From the NCBI GenBank assembly GCA_023393815.1, contig JAEXBU010000092.1:1-10028 (forward strand): 10,028 bases of DNA. The letters are read 5' to 3'. This document shows, one piece after another, positions 1 to 6,791 of the stretch. The position numbers were made by a program, and so were the translations under genes. Every line of letters starts with the position of its first letter. The stretch's first letter is position 1. Under the pieces are notes generated by a model, which did not search any database, had not been told where the DNA came from, and saw only the letters and a program-made list of their open reading frames with translations. The DNA is from Bacillota bacterium (lineage in GTDB: Bacteria; Bacillota; Clostridia; Tissierellales; Peptoniphilaceae).

Positions 1-1734
1 ACCCTATCCCTATTTTTCATCGACTCCATCTATTCTTATCGAGGAGAAGACGGAGATGGAAATTTGAGGATAAAATTTCAAGAATTATTAAAGGAAAAGC
101 TGGAAGAAGAAAAAAATGAATATAAAGATTCTGATTTAGCCATTCACAAAGAATATGTTAGCTTTATTGAAAGTTCTTTAGAAGATATTTCTGCTACCAA
201 CGGTGGCTATTTTGCAGAAGACAATTCCACATCAGATGCTGATATTCAAAAGGAAGTAGACCAAATTTTAAGAGATAAAGAGAGTTTGTTGTCTTTTAAG
301 GATGAAAAGGGAAATTGGAATACAAGAAGATTTATTTTCTCTAAATGGACACTTCGTGAAGGTTGGGACAATCCCAATGTATTTCAAATATGCAAACTTC
401 GTTCCAGCGGTTCTGAAACAAGTAAACTTCAAGAAGTTGGACGTGGGCTTAGACTTCCTGTCGATGAATACGGAAATAGAATTTCTGAGGAGCAGTTTTA
501 TTTGACTTATCTTTTTGATTACTCCGAAAAAGATTTTGCCCAAAGTCTAATTACAGAAATCAACAAAGACAGTAAACTTGTGGACAGGAATATTAAAGAT
601 AAGCTTTCTAAAGTTGCACAGGATAGAGGAATCGACGAAAAGAAACTATTTATTCTTCTTTTGTCAAATGATTACATTGATATGGACGGAAATATTAATG
701 TTGAAAATAAAGATAAATTTATAGCTGAATATCCAGAATTTAATACAGGTTTAGAAGCAAATAAGGTGATTGACAAAAACAAAAAAGAGCAAGGGATTGT
801 TCATATTCGTAAAGATAAATTTGCCGAGATAAAAGAACTATGGACAAAAATTAATAAGAAATACTATTTGACTTTAGATACTATTTCAGAGGATGAATTG
901 TATAAGGCGTCTCTAGATATTTTGAAAAAAGGTATTAAAGAAGATGTTCTAGCAAGAACAATTGAGAAAAGAACAGAAATAGAAAATAATAAACTGGTGA
1001 TGAAAGAAAAGACGGCGAGCTATTTTGTCCTCGATGAAGGAATGCCTTATGGAGAATTTTTAAAAAGAATTCAAAGTGCAACAGGCTTACCTGTAAAAAT
1101 AATGCATAGGGCTTTATGTGAATATAATAAAACTGAATCTGTAGATAAGAGTTTGTTTAACAGAAACGCACTTGCAAATTTTATTAGAGAATTCCAAATG
1201 TGGTTTGAAGAAGCCTTTATCAAAAGATTCTCTTATAAATCCCTTGATGTAGAGTCAAAGGAGACCGCACTAACGGATATGAATGGCGAGGTAAAGGATA
1301 AAATTGTTCAGGGAACTGTTGGAATAATAAAAGATAATGATTTGTCTGTGCCTGAAAATTTCTTGTACGATAAGGTTATTTTTGACAGTCCAAAGGAAAA
1401 AGACAGTATCGAGGAAAGTAATATTGATGAGGTTATTGTCTTTGGTAAAATTCCAAGAAGAAGCGTTCGAGTGCCCTTATATTTTGGTGGGACAACGAGC
1501 CCCGACTTTATGTATGTGATAAGAAAAGATAAGAAGGAAGAAATAAACTTTATTGTAGAAACTAAAGATGTGGATAAAGAATCTACTTTAAGAGGGACGG
1601 AAAAGCTAAAAATCGCAGCAGCAAAGAAATTTTTTGAAGAACTAAAAAAAGAAGGAATGAATGTGACTTTCGAAAAACAGCTGAAAAATGATGATATGGT
1701 GGCTATGATTCATGGGATTTTAAAAAATCAATAA
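1..1734 (+). CDS. res: Type III restriction enzyme, Res subunit (3' part; 5' end outside window)
   Basis: This is the ATP-dependent helicase-nuclease subunit that, with a Mod methyltransferase, cleaves unmodified invading DNA. The frame is open from base 1 (residues TLSLFFIDSI onward resemble the family region before the second helicase lobe), so the TTG at 64 is internal and 577 residues of the C-terminal part are visible. Full-length family members are usually about 900-1000 residues, so the Walker A and DEAD-type motifs should lie upstream. Visible landmarks are superfamily 2 motif V (FIFSKWTLREGWDNPNVF, about 331-384), motif VI (LQEVGRGLRLPV, about 427-462), and a C-terminal PD-(D/E)XK nuclease site: Asp codon 1504-1506 in SPDF, Glu 1558-1560 and Lys 1564-1566 in ETK. 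The domain looks intact. It ends in tandem TAA-TAG-TGA and a terminator, so it is the last gene of its operon; the mod gene is not visible. Composition is far more AT-rich than everything downstream, suggesting horizontal acquisition. Confidence 0.93.
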   Translation, partial: TLSLFFIDSIYSYRGEDGDGNLRIKFQELLKEKLEEEKNEYKDSDLAIHKEYVSFIESSLEDISATNGGYFAEDNSTSDADIQKEVDQILRDKESLLSFKDEKGNWNTRRFIFSKWTLREGWDNPNVFQICKLRSSGSETSKLQEVGRGLRLPVDEYGNRISEEQFYLTYLFDYSEKDFAQSLITEINKDSKLVDRNIKDKLSKVAQDRGIDEKKLFILLLSNDYIDMDGNINVENKDKFIAEYPEFNTGLEANKVIDKNKKEQGIVHIRKDKFAEIKELWTKINKKYYLTLDTISEDELYKASLDILKKGIKEDVLARTIEKRTEIENNKLVMKEKTASYFVLDEGMPYGEFLKRIQSATGLPVKIMHRALCEYNKTESVDKSLFNRNALANFIREFQMWFEEAFIKRFSYKSLDVESKETALTDMNGEVKDKIVQGTVGIIKDNDLSVPENFLYDKVIFDSPKEKDSIEESNIDEVIVFGKIPRRSVRVPLYFGGTTSPDFMYVIRKDKKEEINFIVETKDVDKESTLRGTEKLKIAAAKKFFEELKKEGMNVTFEKQLKNDDMVAMIHGILKNQ

Positions 1735-1739
1735 TAGTG

Positions 1740-1773
1740 AAAAGGCTATGAGTAGTTTACCTCATAGCCTTTT
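1740..1773 (+). terminator. Rho-independent terminator after res
   Basis: A perfect 13-bp stem (AAAAGGCTATGAG, 1740-1752, against CTCATAGCCTTTT, 1761-1773) encloses an 8-nt loop and begins 6 nt after the res stop codon. The T-run is part of the stem's 3' arm and is continued only by AATTTG, so the U tract is short. The symmetric A-run and T-run mean it could work in both directions. Confidence 0.85.
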
Positions 1774-1974
1774 AATTTGCCACTGAAAGACTCTTACATC
1801 AGTTTTTAAATGTCCCTAATTAAGTGACCCTTTGCCCGCTTTTTGGTAGAGACGTTACTTTCCCTTCGTAAGAGGAGTGGGAAGCTTTGCGAAAGGGTCG
1901 CGCGGTCGATGGGTCGTGCCTATTCGTCCGCGGGGGTCGGACTTTCCGGATACTTTATTTTTCCATTTTTGGGA
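1774..1974. other. Gene-free junction with an imperfect nested inverted repeat
   Basis: No convincing gene is visible here. DNA stays AT-rich to about 1825 and then becomes GC-rich like the serC operon. Arms GACCCTTTGC (1826-1835) and GCGAAAGGGTC (1889-1899) pair over 10 bp with one bulged G. Inside them TTTCCC and GGGAAG can form a further 6-bp stem. Four copies of GGTCG follow (within 1895-1900, 1904-1908, 1911-1916 and 1934-1939). All of this lies upstream of the predicted serC promoter, so it would not be in the serC leader. It could be a structured RNA, operator sites or junction debris; the sequence does not decide. Confidence 0.4.
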
Positions 1975-2003
1975 TTGTAAGTCTTCGGGCAAAAGCGTAT
2001 AAT
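1975..2003 (+). promoter_or_regulatory. Sigma-A-type promoter of the serC-serA-DUF1015 operon
   Basis: A -35 box TTGTAA (1975-1980) and a perfect -10 box TATAAT (1998-2003) are separated by exactly 17 nt. Transcription would begin near 2010, giving a leader of about 50 nt that ends in an AGGAGG ribosome binding site (2050-2055), 6 nt before the serC ATG. No riboswitch or T-box could be recognised in so short a leader. Confidence 0.8.
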
Positions 2004-2061
2004 GGGAAACTATCTATAAGGCTTTAGTGCTTTACAGTAATTTATAAGTAGGAGGTTTCGA

Positions 2062-3147
2062 ATGGAAAGAGTGTTTAATTTTTCTGCAGGCCCTGCCGCC
2101 TTGCCGGTGGAAGTGTTGGAGCAGGCATCGAAGGATATGTTGAATTACCGCGGATGCGGTATGTCGGTAATGGAAATGAGTCACCGTTCAGGAGAGTACG
2201 GAGCCATTCATTCCCACGCAAAGGAGTCCCTTCGATCACTCTTGTCTTTGGATGAAGAGCACGAGGTGCTGTTTCTTCAAGGGGGTGCATCTTTGCAATT
2301 CACCATGGTCCCTATGAATCTTTTGTCCGAAGGCCAATCGGCGTCCTACGTTATTTCCGGATCTTGGGCGAAAAAAGCGTACAAGGAAGCGGCCATGCTC
2401 TATCCCGTCGAAGTTTTGGCTACGACGGAAGAGGAAAATTTCGGCTCCTATCCGGCCATCGACCAATCGAAAGCGGCTCGCGACAGCGTATATACTTACG
2501 TGTGCGTAAACAATACCATTTACGGCACTCGCCTCGCCCCGGATCGTTTGGCGGCCTTAAAGGGCACGGTGGTGGCGGATATGTCGTCGAATATTTTAAG
2601 TGAAGTCTACGACGTGAACCGTTGCGGTTTGGTTTTTGCCGGCGCCCAAAAGAATTTGGGACCCAGCGGGGTCACCGTGGTGATCGTAAAGAAGGACCTT
2701 TTGAAAAAGGAAAAGGGCGTCTTGCCGACTATGCTCGATTACAAGGTTCACCTGGAGAAAGATTCCATTTTCAACACTCCGCCCTGCTATAGCATTTACA
2801 TTTGCGGTTTGGTGTTGGATTGGGTGAAGAAAATGGGTGGCGTCGAAGCCATGGAAAGCAGAAACAAGGAAAAGGCGGCGCTCCTATACGACGCTATCGA
2901 CAACAGCAACCTGTTTCAAAACAACATTGCCGCTAGGGATCGGTCCCTGACCAACGTGGTCTTTGTAACGGGAGACAAGGAGCTGGACGCGGCTTTCGTA
3001 GACGGTGCCAAGGCCAGGGGGCTTTGCAATGTAAAGGGTCACCGCAGCGTCGGCGGCATGCGGGCGAGCCTGTACAACGCCATGGAACTCGCGGGCGTAC
3101 AGGCGTTGGTAAATTATATGAAGGAATTCGAGGTGCAACGTGGCTAA
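2062..3147 (+). CDS. serC: Phosphoserine aminotransferase SerC
   Basis: This cytoplasmic PLP enzyme converts 3-phosphohydroxypyruvate plus glutamate to O-phosphoserine and 2-oxoglutarate, the second step of serine synthesis. The 361 residues match the normal family length. Landmarks are the N-terminal FNFSAGPAALP (5-15), the MSHRSGEY substrate-loop region (39-46), the LQGGASLQF segment (72-80), the TVVADMSSNIL region (169-179) with the PLP-ring aspartate (D173), and the Schiff-base lysine K197 in VFAGAQKNLGPSG. The C-terminal GHRSVGGMRASLYNA (about 325-340) is the conserved phosphate-binding end. The ATG is fixed by a strong AGGAGG 6 nt upstream. It is the first gene of the operon and overlaps serA by 8 nt. 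Nothing is truncated or unusual, and base composition matches the following genes. Confidence 0.97.
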   Translation: MERVFNFSAGPAALPVEVLEQASKDMLNYRGCGMSVMEMSHRSGEYGAIHSHAKESLRSLLSLDEEHEVLFLQGGASLQFTMVPMNLLSEGQSASYVISGSWAKKAYKEAAMLYPVEVLATTEEENFGSYPAIDQSKAARDSVYTYVCVNNTIYGTRLAPDRLAALKGTVVADMSSNILSEVYDVNRCGLVFAGAQKNLGPSGVTVVIVKKDLLKKEKGVLPTMLDYKVHLEKDSIFNTPPCYSIYICGLVLDWVKKMGGVEAMESRNKEKAALLYDAIDNSNLFQNNIAARDRSLTNVVFVTGDKELDAAFVDGAKARGLCNVKGHRSVGGMRASLYNAMELAGVQALVNYMKEFEVQRG

Positions 3148-4318
3148 AGACGGAGGACGCATATATAAAATCAAGACGATCAATAACATTTCCCAAGAAG
3201 GGCTCAAGTTATTGCCGGAGAATTTTATCGCATCGCCGGATGTGGAAGATCCCGACGCCATTTTGGTGCGAAGCGCGGATCTACACGACATGGACTTCGG
3301 CGCCAACGTACGTTTTATCGGGCGGGCCGGCGCCGGCGTAAACAACATTCCCATCGACCGCTGTTCGGAACAGGGAATTGTAGTGACCAAGGCGCCGGGG
3401 GCCAATGCCAACGGGGTAAAGGAGCTGGTGCTCTTGGCCATGCTGTTGGTATCGAGAGACGTTTTAGGCGGCATTGACTGGGTGAGAAATTACGAAGGCG
3501 ACGCCATCGTCAAAGAAGTGGAGTCGGCGAAAAAGCGTTTTGTCGGCCCCGAGATTATGGGAAAGACTTTGGGCGTCGTTGGTTTAGGAGCTACGGGCCG
3601 AAGGGTCGCGAAAATGGGCATCGACATGGGAATGGACGTCGCCGGCTACGATCCTTTCCTCTCTATAGGAAACGCCTTGCACCTGGATACGCGGGTGGAG
3701 GTAGTGGAGGATGCGAAGGCGCTCTTTGCCAAGGCGGATTACGTGACCTTGCACATTCCCTTTACGGCGGATACAAAGAATTTCGTCGACGAGGAACTGC
3801 TTCGGGTTGCTAAGCCGGGTATGCGGCTGATTAATATCGCTCGCGGCGGCTTGGTGGATGTCGAGGCCCTAGAGAAGTATATGGACGCCGGCGTAGTGGC
3901 AAATTACGTGGTGGATTTTCCCGATCCGGAGACGCTGCGCCTTCCCCGCACGGTGAACATTCCGCACTTGGGGGCATCGACGCCGGAAAGCGAAGAAAAT
4001 TCCGCAAAAATGGTGGTGCGCCAACTGGTGGATTACCTGAATTATGGCAACATTCGCCACTCGGTAAACTTCCCCGATTCCAATATGGGTACGTGCAACA
4101 GTTTGGGTCGGCTCACGGTAAACCATCGAAACATTCCGAATATGCTCGGGCAGATTACGAAAGTATTGGCCGATGAGGACATTAACATCGCCAATCTTCT
4201 GAACCGACATCGGGTGGATTGGGCGTATACCATGATCGACATCGATTCGCCGGTACACGAAGGCCTTCGGGAAAAGATTTTGGCCATCGATGGCGTAGTT
4301 CGCGTGCGGTTTTTATAG
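3140..4318 (+). CDS. serA: D-3-phosphoglycerate dehydrogenase SerA (ACT domain form)
   Basis: It oxidises 3-phosphoglycerate to 3-phosphohydroxypyruvate with NAD, the committing step of serine synthesis. The 392 residues comprise a split substrate-binding domain (about 9-105 and 275-315), a central Rossmann domain with GLGATG (148-153), and a C-terminal ACT domain (about 323-392), normally the serine feedback site. Catalytic residues expected in the D-2-hydroxyacid dehydrogenase family are present: R235 in NIARGG, E264 in DFPDPE and H276 in IPHLGAST. The loop between E264 and H276 is short, as I recall from clostridial SerA. In the ACT effector-loop motif NIPNMLGQI, the usual Gly after Pro is Asn (N334). 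The start is GTG, chosen because GAGGTG lies just upstream (3130-3135), there is no in-frame ATG before the conserved IYKIKTIN, and it overlaps the serC stop by 8 nt, implying translational coupling. Confidence 0.96.
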   Translation: MAKDGGRIYKIKTINNISQEGLKLLPENFIASPDVEDPDAILVRSADLHDMDFGANVRFIGRAGAGVNNIPIDRCSEQGIVVTKAPGANANGVKELVLLAMLLVSRDVLGGIDWVRNYEGDAIVKEVESAKKRFVGPEIMGKTLGVVGLGATGRRVAKMGIDMGMDVAGYDPFLSIGNALHLDTRVEVVEDAKALFAKADYVTLHIPFTADTKNFVDEELLRVAKPGMRLINIARGGLVDVEALEKYMDAGVVANYVVDFPDPETLRLPRTVNIPHLGASTPESEENSAKMVVRQLVDYLNYGNIRHSVNFPDSNMGTCNSLGRLTVNHRNIPNMLGQITKVLADEDINIANLLNRHRVDWAYTMIDIDSPVHEGLREKILAIDGVVRVRFL

Positions 4319-4326
4319 AGGTCTCT

Positions 4327-5556
4327 ATGGTTACTATTAAAGATTTCAAGGCCCTGCGGCCGAAAAAAAACCTGGCGAAAGACGTGGCGGCTCTGCCCTA
4401 CGACGTGTATTCCGTCAAAGAAGCGGCGGAGGAGATAAAGAGGCATCCTCTGTCTTTTTTGCAGGTGGACTTGCCCGCCGCCGCGGCGGAAGGTTACGAC
4501 GGGCCCATAAACGATGTGGCCGTTAAGAAATTTCAGGGGATGCTGGACGACGGCGTCTTTTACCGAGAAGAGGAAAGAAAGATGTACGTCTACGAATTGG
4601 ACGATGGCACGATTCGCCAGCGGGGACTCGTGTGCTTGGCTTCCGTGGACGATTACGTACAAGACCGAATTAAAAAGCACGAAAAGACCCGACGGGAAAA
4701 GGAAGAAGACCGAGTAGATCATATCGACCGTTTAAATGCGCAGACCGGCCCGATCTTTTTGACCTATCGAAACAAGAAGGCCATCGCCGATTGGATCGTT
4801 GCGGGGACGGCGACGGCACCGGAGATCGAGTTCAGCACCGACGACGGCATCACGCATCGGGTGTGGACCCTGTCCGAAAGGGCCGTCGTGGACGGGCTTA
4901 TGGATGCTTTTAAGGACGAAGAGGCTCTCTACATCGCCGACGGTCACCACCGATCGGCTTCGGCAGTTCGGGTGGCCAAAAGGCGCAGAGAACAATTCGG
5001 GCCGGGGGACGCGTCTACGGAGTACAATTACTTTCTGGCGATCCTCTACCCGTCGGACGCTTTGCACGTCTACGACTACAATCGGGTCGTTGCGGATTTA
5101 AACGGGTTGAGCGAAGGGGAATTTTTGGATAGGGTTTTCGAAAAATTTTCCGTGGAAAAAACGGAGGCGCCGGTACGCCCCGAAAAGAAAGGGCAGTTCG
5201 GTATGTATCTAAAGAATCAGTGGTACCGACTGGATTTTCAGGGACCGACGCCTGAGGATGTGATCGAGGCCTTAGACGTATCCATTTTGCAAAACGAGCT
5301 TTTGGATCCCATTTTAGGTATCGGCGATCCGCGAACGGACGAGCGCATCGACTTCGTCGGTGGCGTGCGCGGCTTAAAAGAGTTGGAAAAGCGAGTCGGT
5401 GAAGATATGACCGTGGCCTTTTCCATGTATCCCACGGCCTTGGACGAGCTGATGACCGTGGCCGATGCAGGCAAGGTCATGCCGCCGAAATCCACTTGGT
5501 TTGAGCCGAAACCGAGAAGCGGGCTGTTCATTCACGAATTGGGCGAAGAAAAATAG
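4327..5556 (+). CDS. DUF1015 family protein of the serine operon
   Basis: Function is unproven; I assign the family from length (409 residues) and recalled conserved motifs. These are VAALPYDVYS near the N-terminus (about 20-29), KKHEKTRREKEEDR (about 116-129, with H118-E119), YIADGHHRSASA with D205-G206-H207-H208-R209, and the C-terminal MPPKSTWFEPK (385-395) followed by SGLF. No signal peptide or membrane segment is visible, so it should be cytoplasmic. The ATG at 4327 is 8 nt after the serA stop, with AGAGG at 4317-4321; upstream in-frame starts inside serA are not supported. DUF1015 genes commonly accompany serA and serC in clostridia (from memory), which argues for a role in serine or phosphoserine metabolism. 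The DGHHR motif resembles the signature of ParB/Srx-fold free serine kinases (SerK, SbnI). That is motif-level similarity only, not evidence of activity. Confidence 0.9.
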   Translation: MVTIKDFKALRPKKNLAKDVAALPYDVYSVKEAAEEIKRHPLSFLQVDLPAAAAEGYDGPINDVAVKKFQGMLDDGVFYREEERKMYVYELDDGTIRQRGLVCLASVDDYVQDRIKKHEKTRREKEEDRVDHIDRLNAQTGPIFLTYRNKKAIADWIVAGTATAPEIEFSTDDGITHRVWTLSERAVVDGLMDAFKDEEALYIADGHHRSASAVRVAKRRREQFGPGDASTEYNYFLAILYPSDALHVYDYNRVVADLNGLSEGEFLDRVFEKFSVEKTEAPVRPEKKGQFGMYLKNQWYRLDFQGPTPEDVIEALDVSILQNELLDPILGIGDPRTDERIDFVGGVRGLKELEKRVGEDMTVAFSMYPTALDELMTVADAGKVMPPKSTWFEPKPRSGLFIHELGEEK

Positions 5557-5561
5557 CGTTT

Positions 5562-5593
5562 AAAGATCGAGTGTTTTTGCACTCGATTTTTTT
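5562..5593 (+). terminator. Rho-independent terminator of the serine operon
   Basis: ATCGAGTG (5566-5573) and CACTCGAT (5580-5587) form a perfect 8-bp stem with a TTTTTG loop, followed by a run of six T (5588-5593). The stem can be extended by A-T and G-T pairs into the flanking A-run. It starts just after the DUF1015 stop codon and is a textbook plus-strand terminator. Confidence 0.92.
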
Positions 5594-5600
5594 GTGCGCG

Positions 5601-5625
5601 AAAAAACCCCCGGCACAGCCGAGGG
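5601..5625 (-). terminator. Rho-independent terminator of the minus-strand AI-2E operon
   Basis: Read on the minus strand, CCCTCGGC (5625-5618), loop TGT and GCCGGGGG (5614-5607) form an 8-bp hairpin with one G-U pair, followed by six T (5606-5601). On the plus strand the same position is a C-A mismatch, so the hairpin favours the minus strand. A second copy of the left arm (plus strand GCCGGGGG, 5646-5653) can pair perfectly with the same right arm. Confidence 0.85.
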
Positions 5626-5693
5626 TGTATATCGATTTTTTCATCGCCGGGGGGTTCTTTGCCTCCCGTAGCATGTAAAAACAGGGCCGATCC

Positions 5694-6791
5694 TTAAGGG
5701 GCATCTTCTTCCATATCCGGCGGAATGATGCATTGTTTTTTGTTGTCAAAGCGTTCGTTTCGTATGCCCTTGACGATGATTTTAATGCACATATACAGCG
5801 GAGATGCGATTAATGCGCCGAGGACGCCGAAGAGATTGGCGCAGATCATAACCGCCAAAATGACGACGAAGGGATGAATGTTTAATTTGTTCCCCATAAT
5901 GTTCGGCGTAATGACGTTTCCTTCCAGCTGCTGCACCACGATACTCACGACGATCACCTTGATCACCATGCCGCCGCCCATGGTAAGGCCTACGAGCACC
6001 GCCGGTGCCGCGCCGAGGAAGGGGCCGATAAAGGGAATAAAGTTAAAGACCAGGGCGATGGCGGCGAGAGACAATTTGTATTTTAATCCGATAATGGTGT
6101 ATCCGATAAACATAAGCACGCCCAAGACGCCGGCCACTAGAATCTGCCCGGAAATGTAAGTTTCCAAGGTGCGGTGTATTTGGCTCAAAATTTCCATAAT
6201 CCGGCTGTAATATTTTCCCCGCGCCAGGTAGTGGATGGTTTTTACGGCGTCGTCTTCGTCCTTTAAGAGGTAGAAGAGCCCCAGAATCATGAGAAGCAAT
6301 AAACTTCCGATAGCGCCGATGTTTGACAGGGCGTTGGCGATGAAGCGGGGAATATCTCCGGCGATGCCCTGAAGCCACGTTTCGAATTTATCCACGTAGC
6401 TGTTGAGGTTTACATATCGGTTGATCTCCTGAAATACGTCGGAATTGGAATACTTTAACAGAGCGTTCATGTCCAGATCCCTTAAAAAGCTCGACGCCTG
6501 ATCGTAGATCATGGTGAAGGTAATGTAGAGAAGGCCCAGAGTGATGGCGATAAACAGAAGAAACGTAAGTACCGCCGACAGTCCCGGTTTTTTCGTCCAC
6601 TGTGTGAGCTTGTCCCGTATGGGTCGAAAGGCGTAAAAAATGTAAATGGCCAAGATCAGGGGCACGATCAAAGACATGAGAATGTTGTAAATAGGCCCAA
6701 AAAATTGCCGCGTCATGCTGAACAGCAGGATGATTAACAGAATCAGGGCGATGGTAATAAGGGGTTCTAAGACTTTACTTTTTTTCATCAT
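5694..6791 (-). CDS. AI-2E/PerM family membrane transporter
   Basis: A 365-residue multi-pass membrane protein of the AI-2E family (YdiK, PerM, YtvI relatives), whose members are linked to export of AI-2 or to sodium/proton exchange; the substrate cannot be read from sequence. Hydrophobic segments lie at about 8-25, 36-56, 71-95, 155-176, 213-236, 240-266, 271-288 and 306-340, with a soluble loop at about 97-150. Family motifs are present: GQILVAGVLGVL (215-226), FNFIPFIGPFLGAAPA (249-264), QQLEGNVITPNIMG (287-300) and LNIHPFVVI (303-311). The C-terminus is short and acidic (EEDAP). The start is one of two adjacent ATGs (6791 or 6788), inside the last codons of the upstream TIM-barrel gene, with a 17-nt overlap. 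No strong Shine-Dalgarno is visible, so translation is probably coupled. The 3' side ends in its own terminator. Confidence 0.93.
   Translation of the reverse strand: MMKKSKVLEPLITIALILLIILLFSMTRQFFGPIYNILMSLIVPLILAIYIFYAFRPIRDKLTQWTKKPGLSAVLTFLLFIAITLGLLYITFTMIYDQASSFLRDLDMNALLKYSNSDVFQEINRYVNLNSYVDKFETWLQGIAGDIPRFIANALSNIGAIGSLLLLMILGLFYLLKDEDDAVKTIHYLARGKYYSRIMEILSQIHRTLETYISGQILVAGVLGVLMFIGYTIIGLKYKLSLAAIALVFNFIPFIGPFLGAAPAVLVGLTMGGGMVIKVIVVSIVVQQLEGNVITPNIMGNKLNIHPFVVILAVMICANLFGVLGALIASPLYMCIKIIVKGIRNERFDNKKQCIIPPDMEEDAP

Noticed and set aside
64..66. TTG as the start of the restriction gene
   Set aside because: The frame is open back to base 1 with family-like sequence (LSLFFIDSI), and helicase motifs I-IV must lie upstream, so this is an internal codon despite the GAGGAG nearby.
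1895..1940. GGTCG repeats as a CRISPR array or tRNA remnant
   Set aside because: The units are only 5-6 nt with irregular spacing, with no spacer structure, no cloverleaf and no T-loop consensus.
2010..2061. T-box or riboswitch controlling serC
   Set aside because: The leader from the predicted start is only about 50 nt, with no specifier loop, T-box core or terminator.
2884..3474. 196-residue minus-strand open frame opposite serC and serA
   Set aside because: It lies opposite two clearly conserved genes and has low-complexity composition without family features.
4219..4326. N-terminal extension of the DUF1015 gene starting at a TTG inside serA
   Set aside because: The extension overlaps the serA ACT domain in another frame. 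ATG 4327 has AGAGG at proper spacing and gives the family-like start MVTIKDFKALRP.
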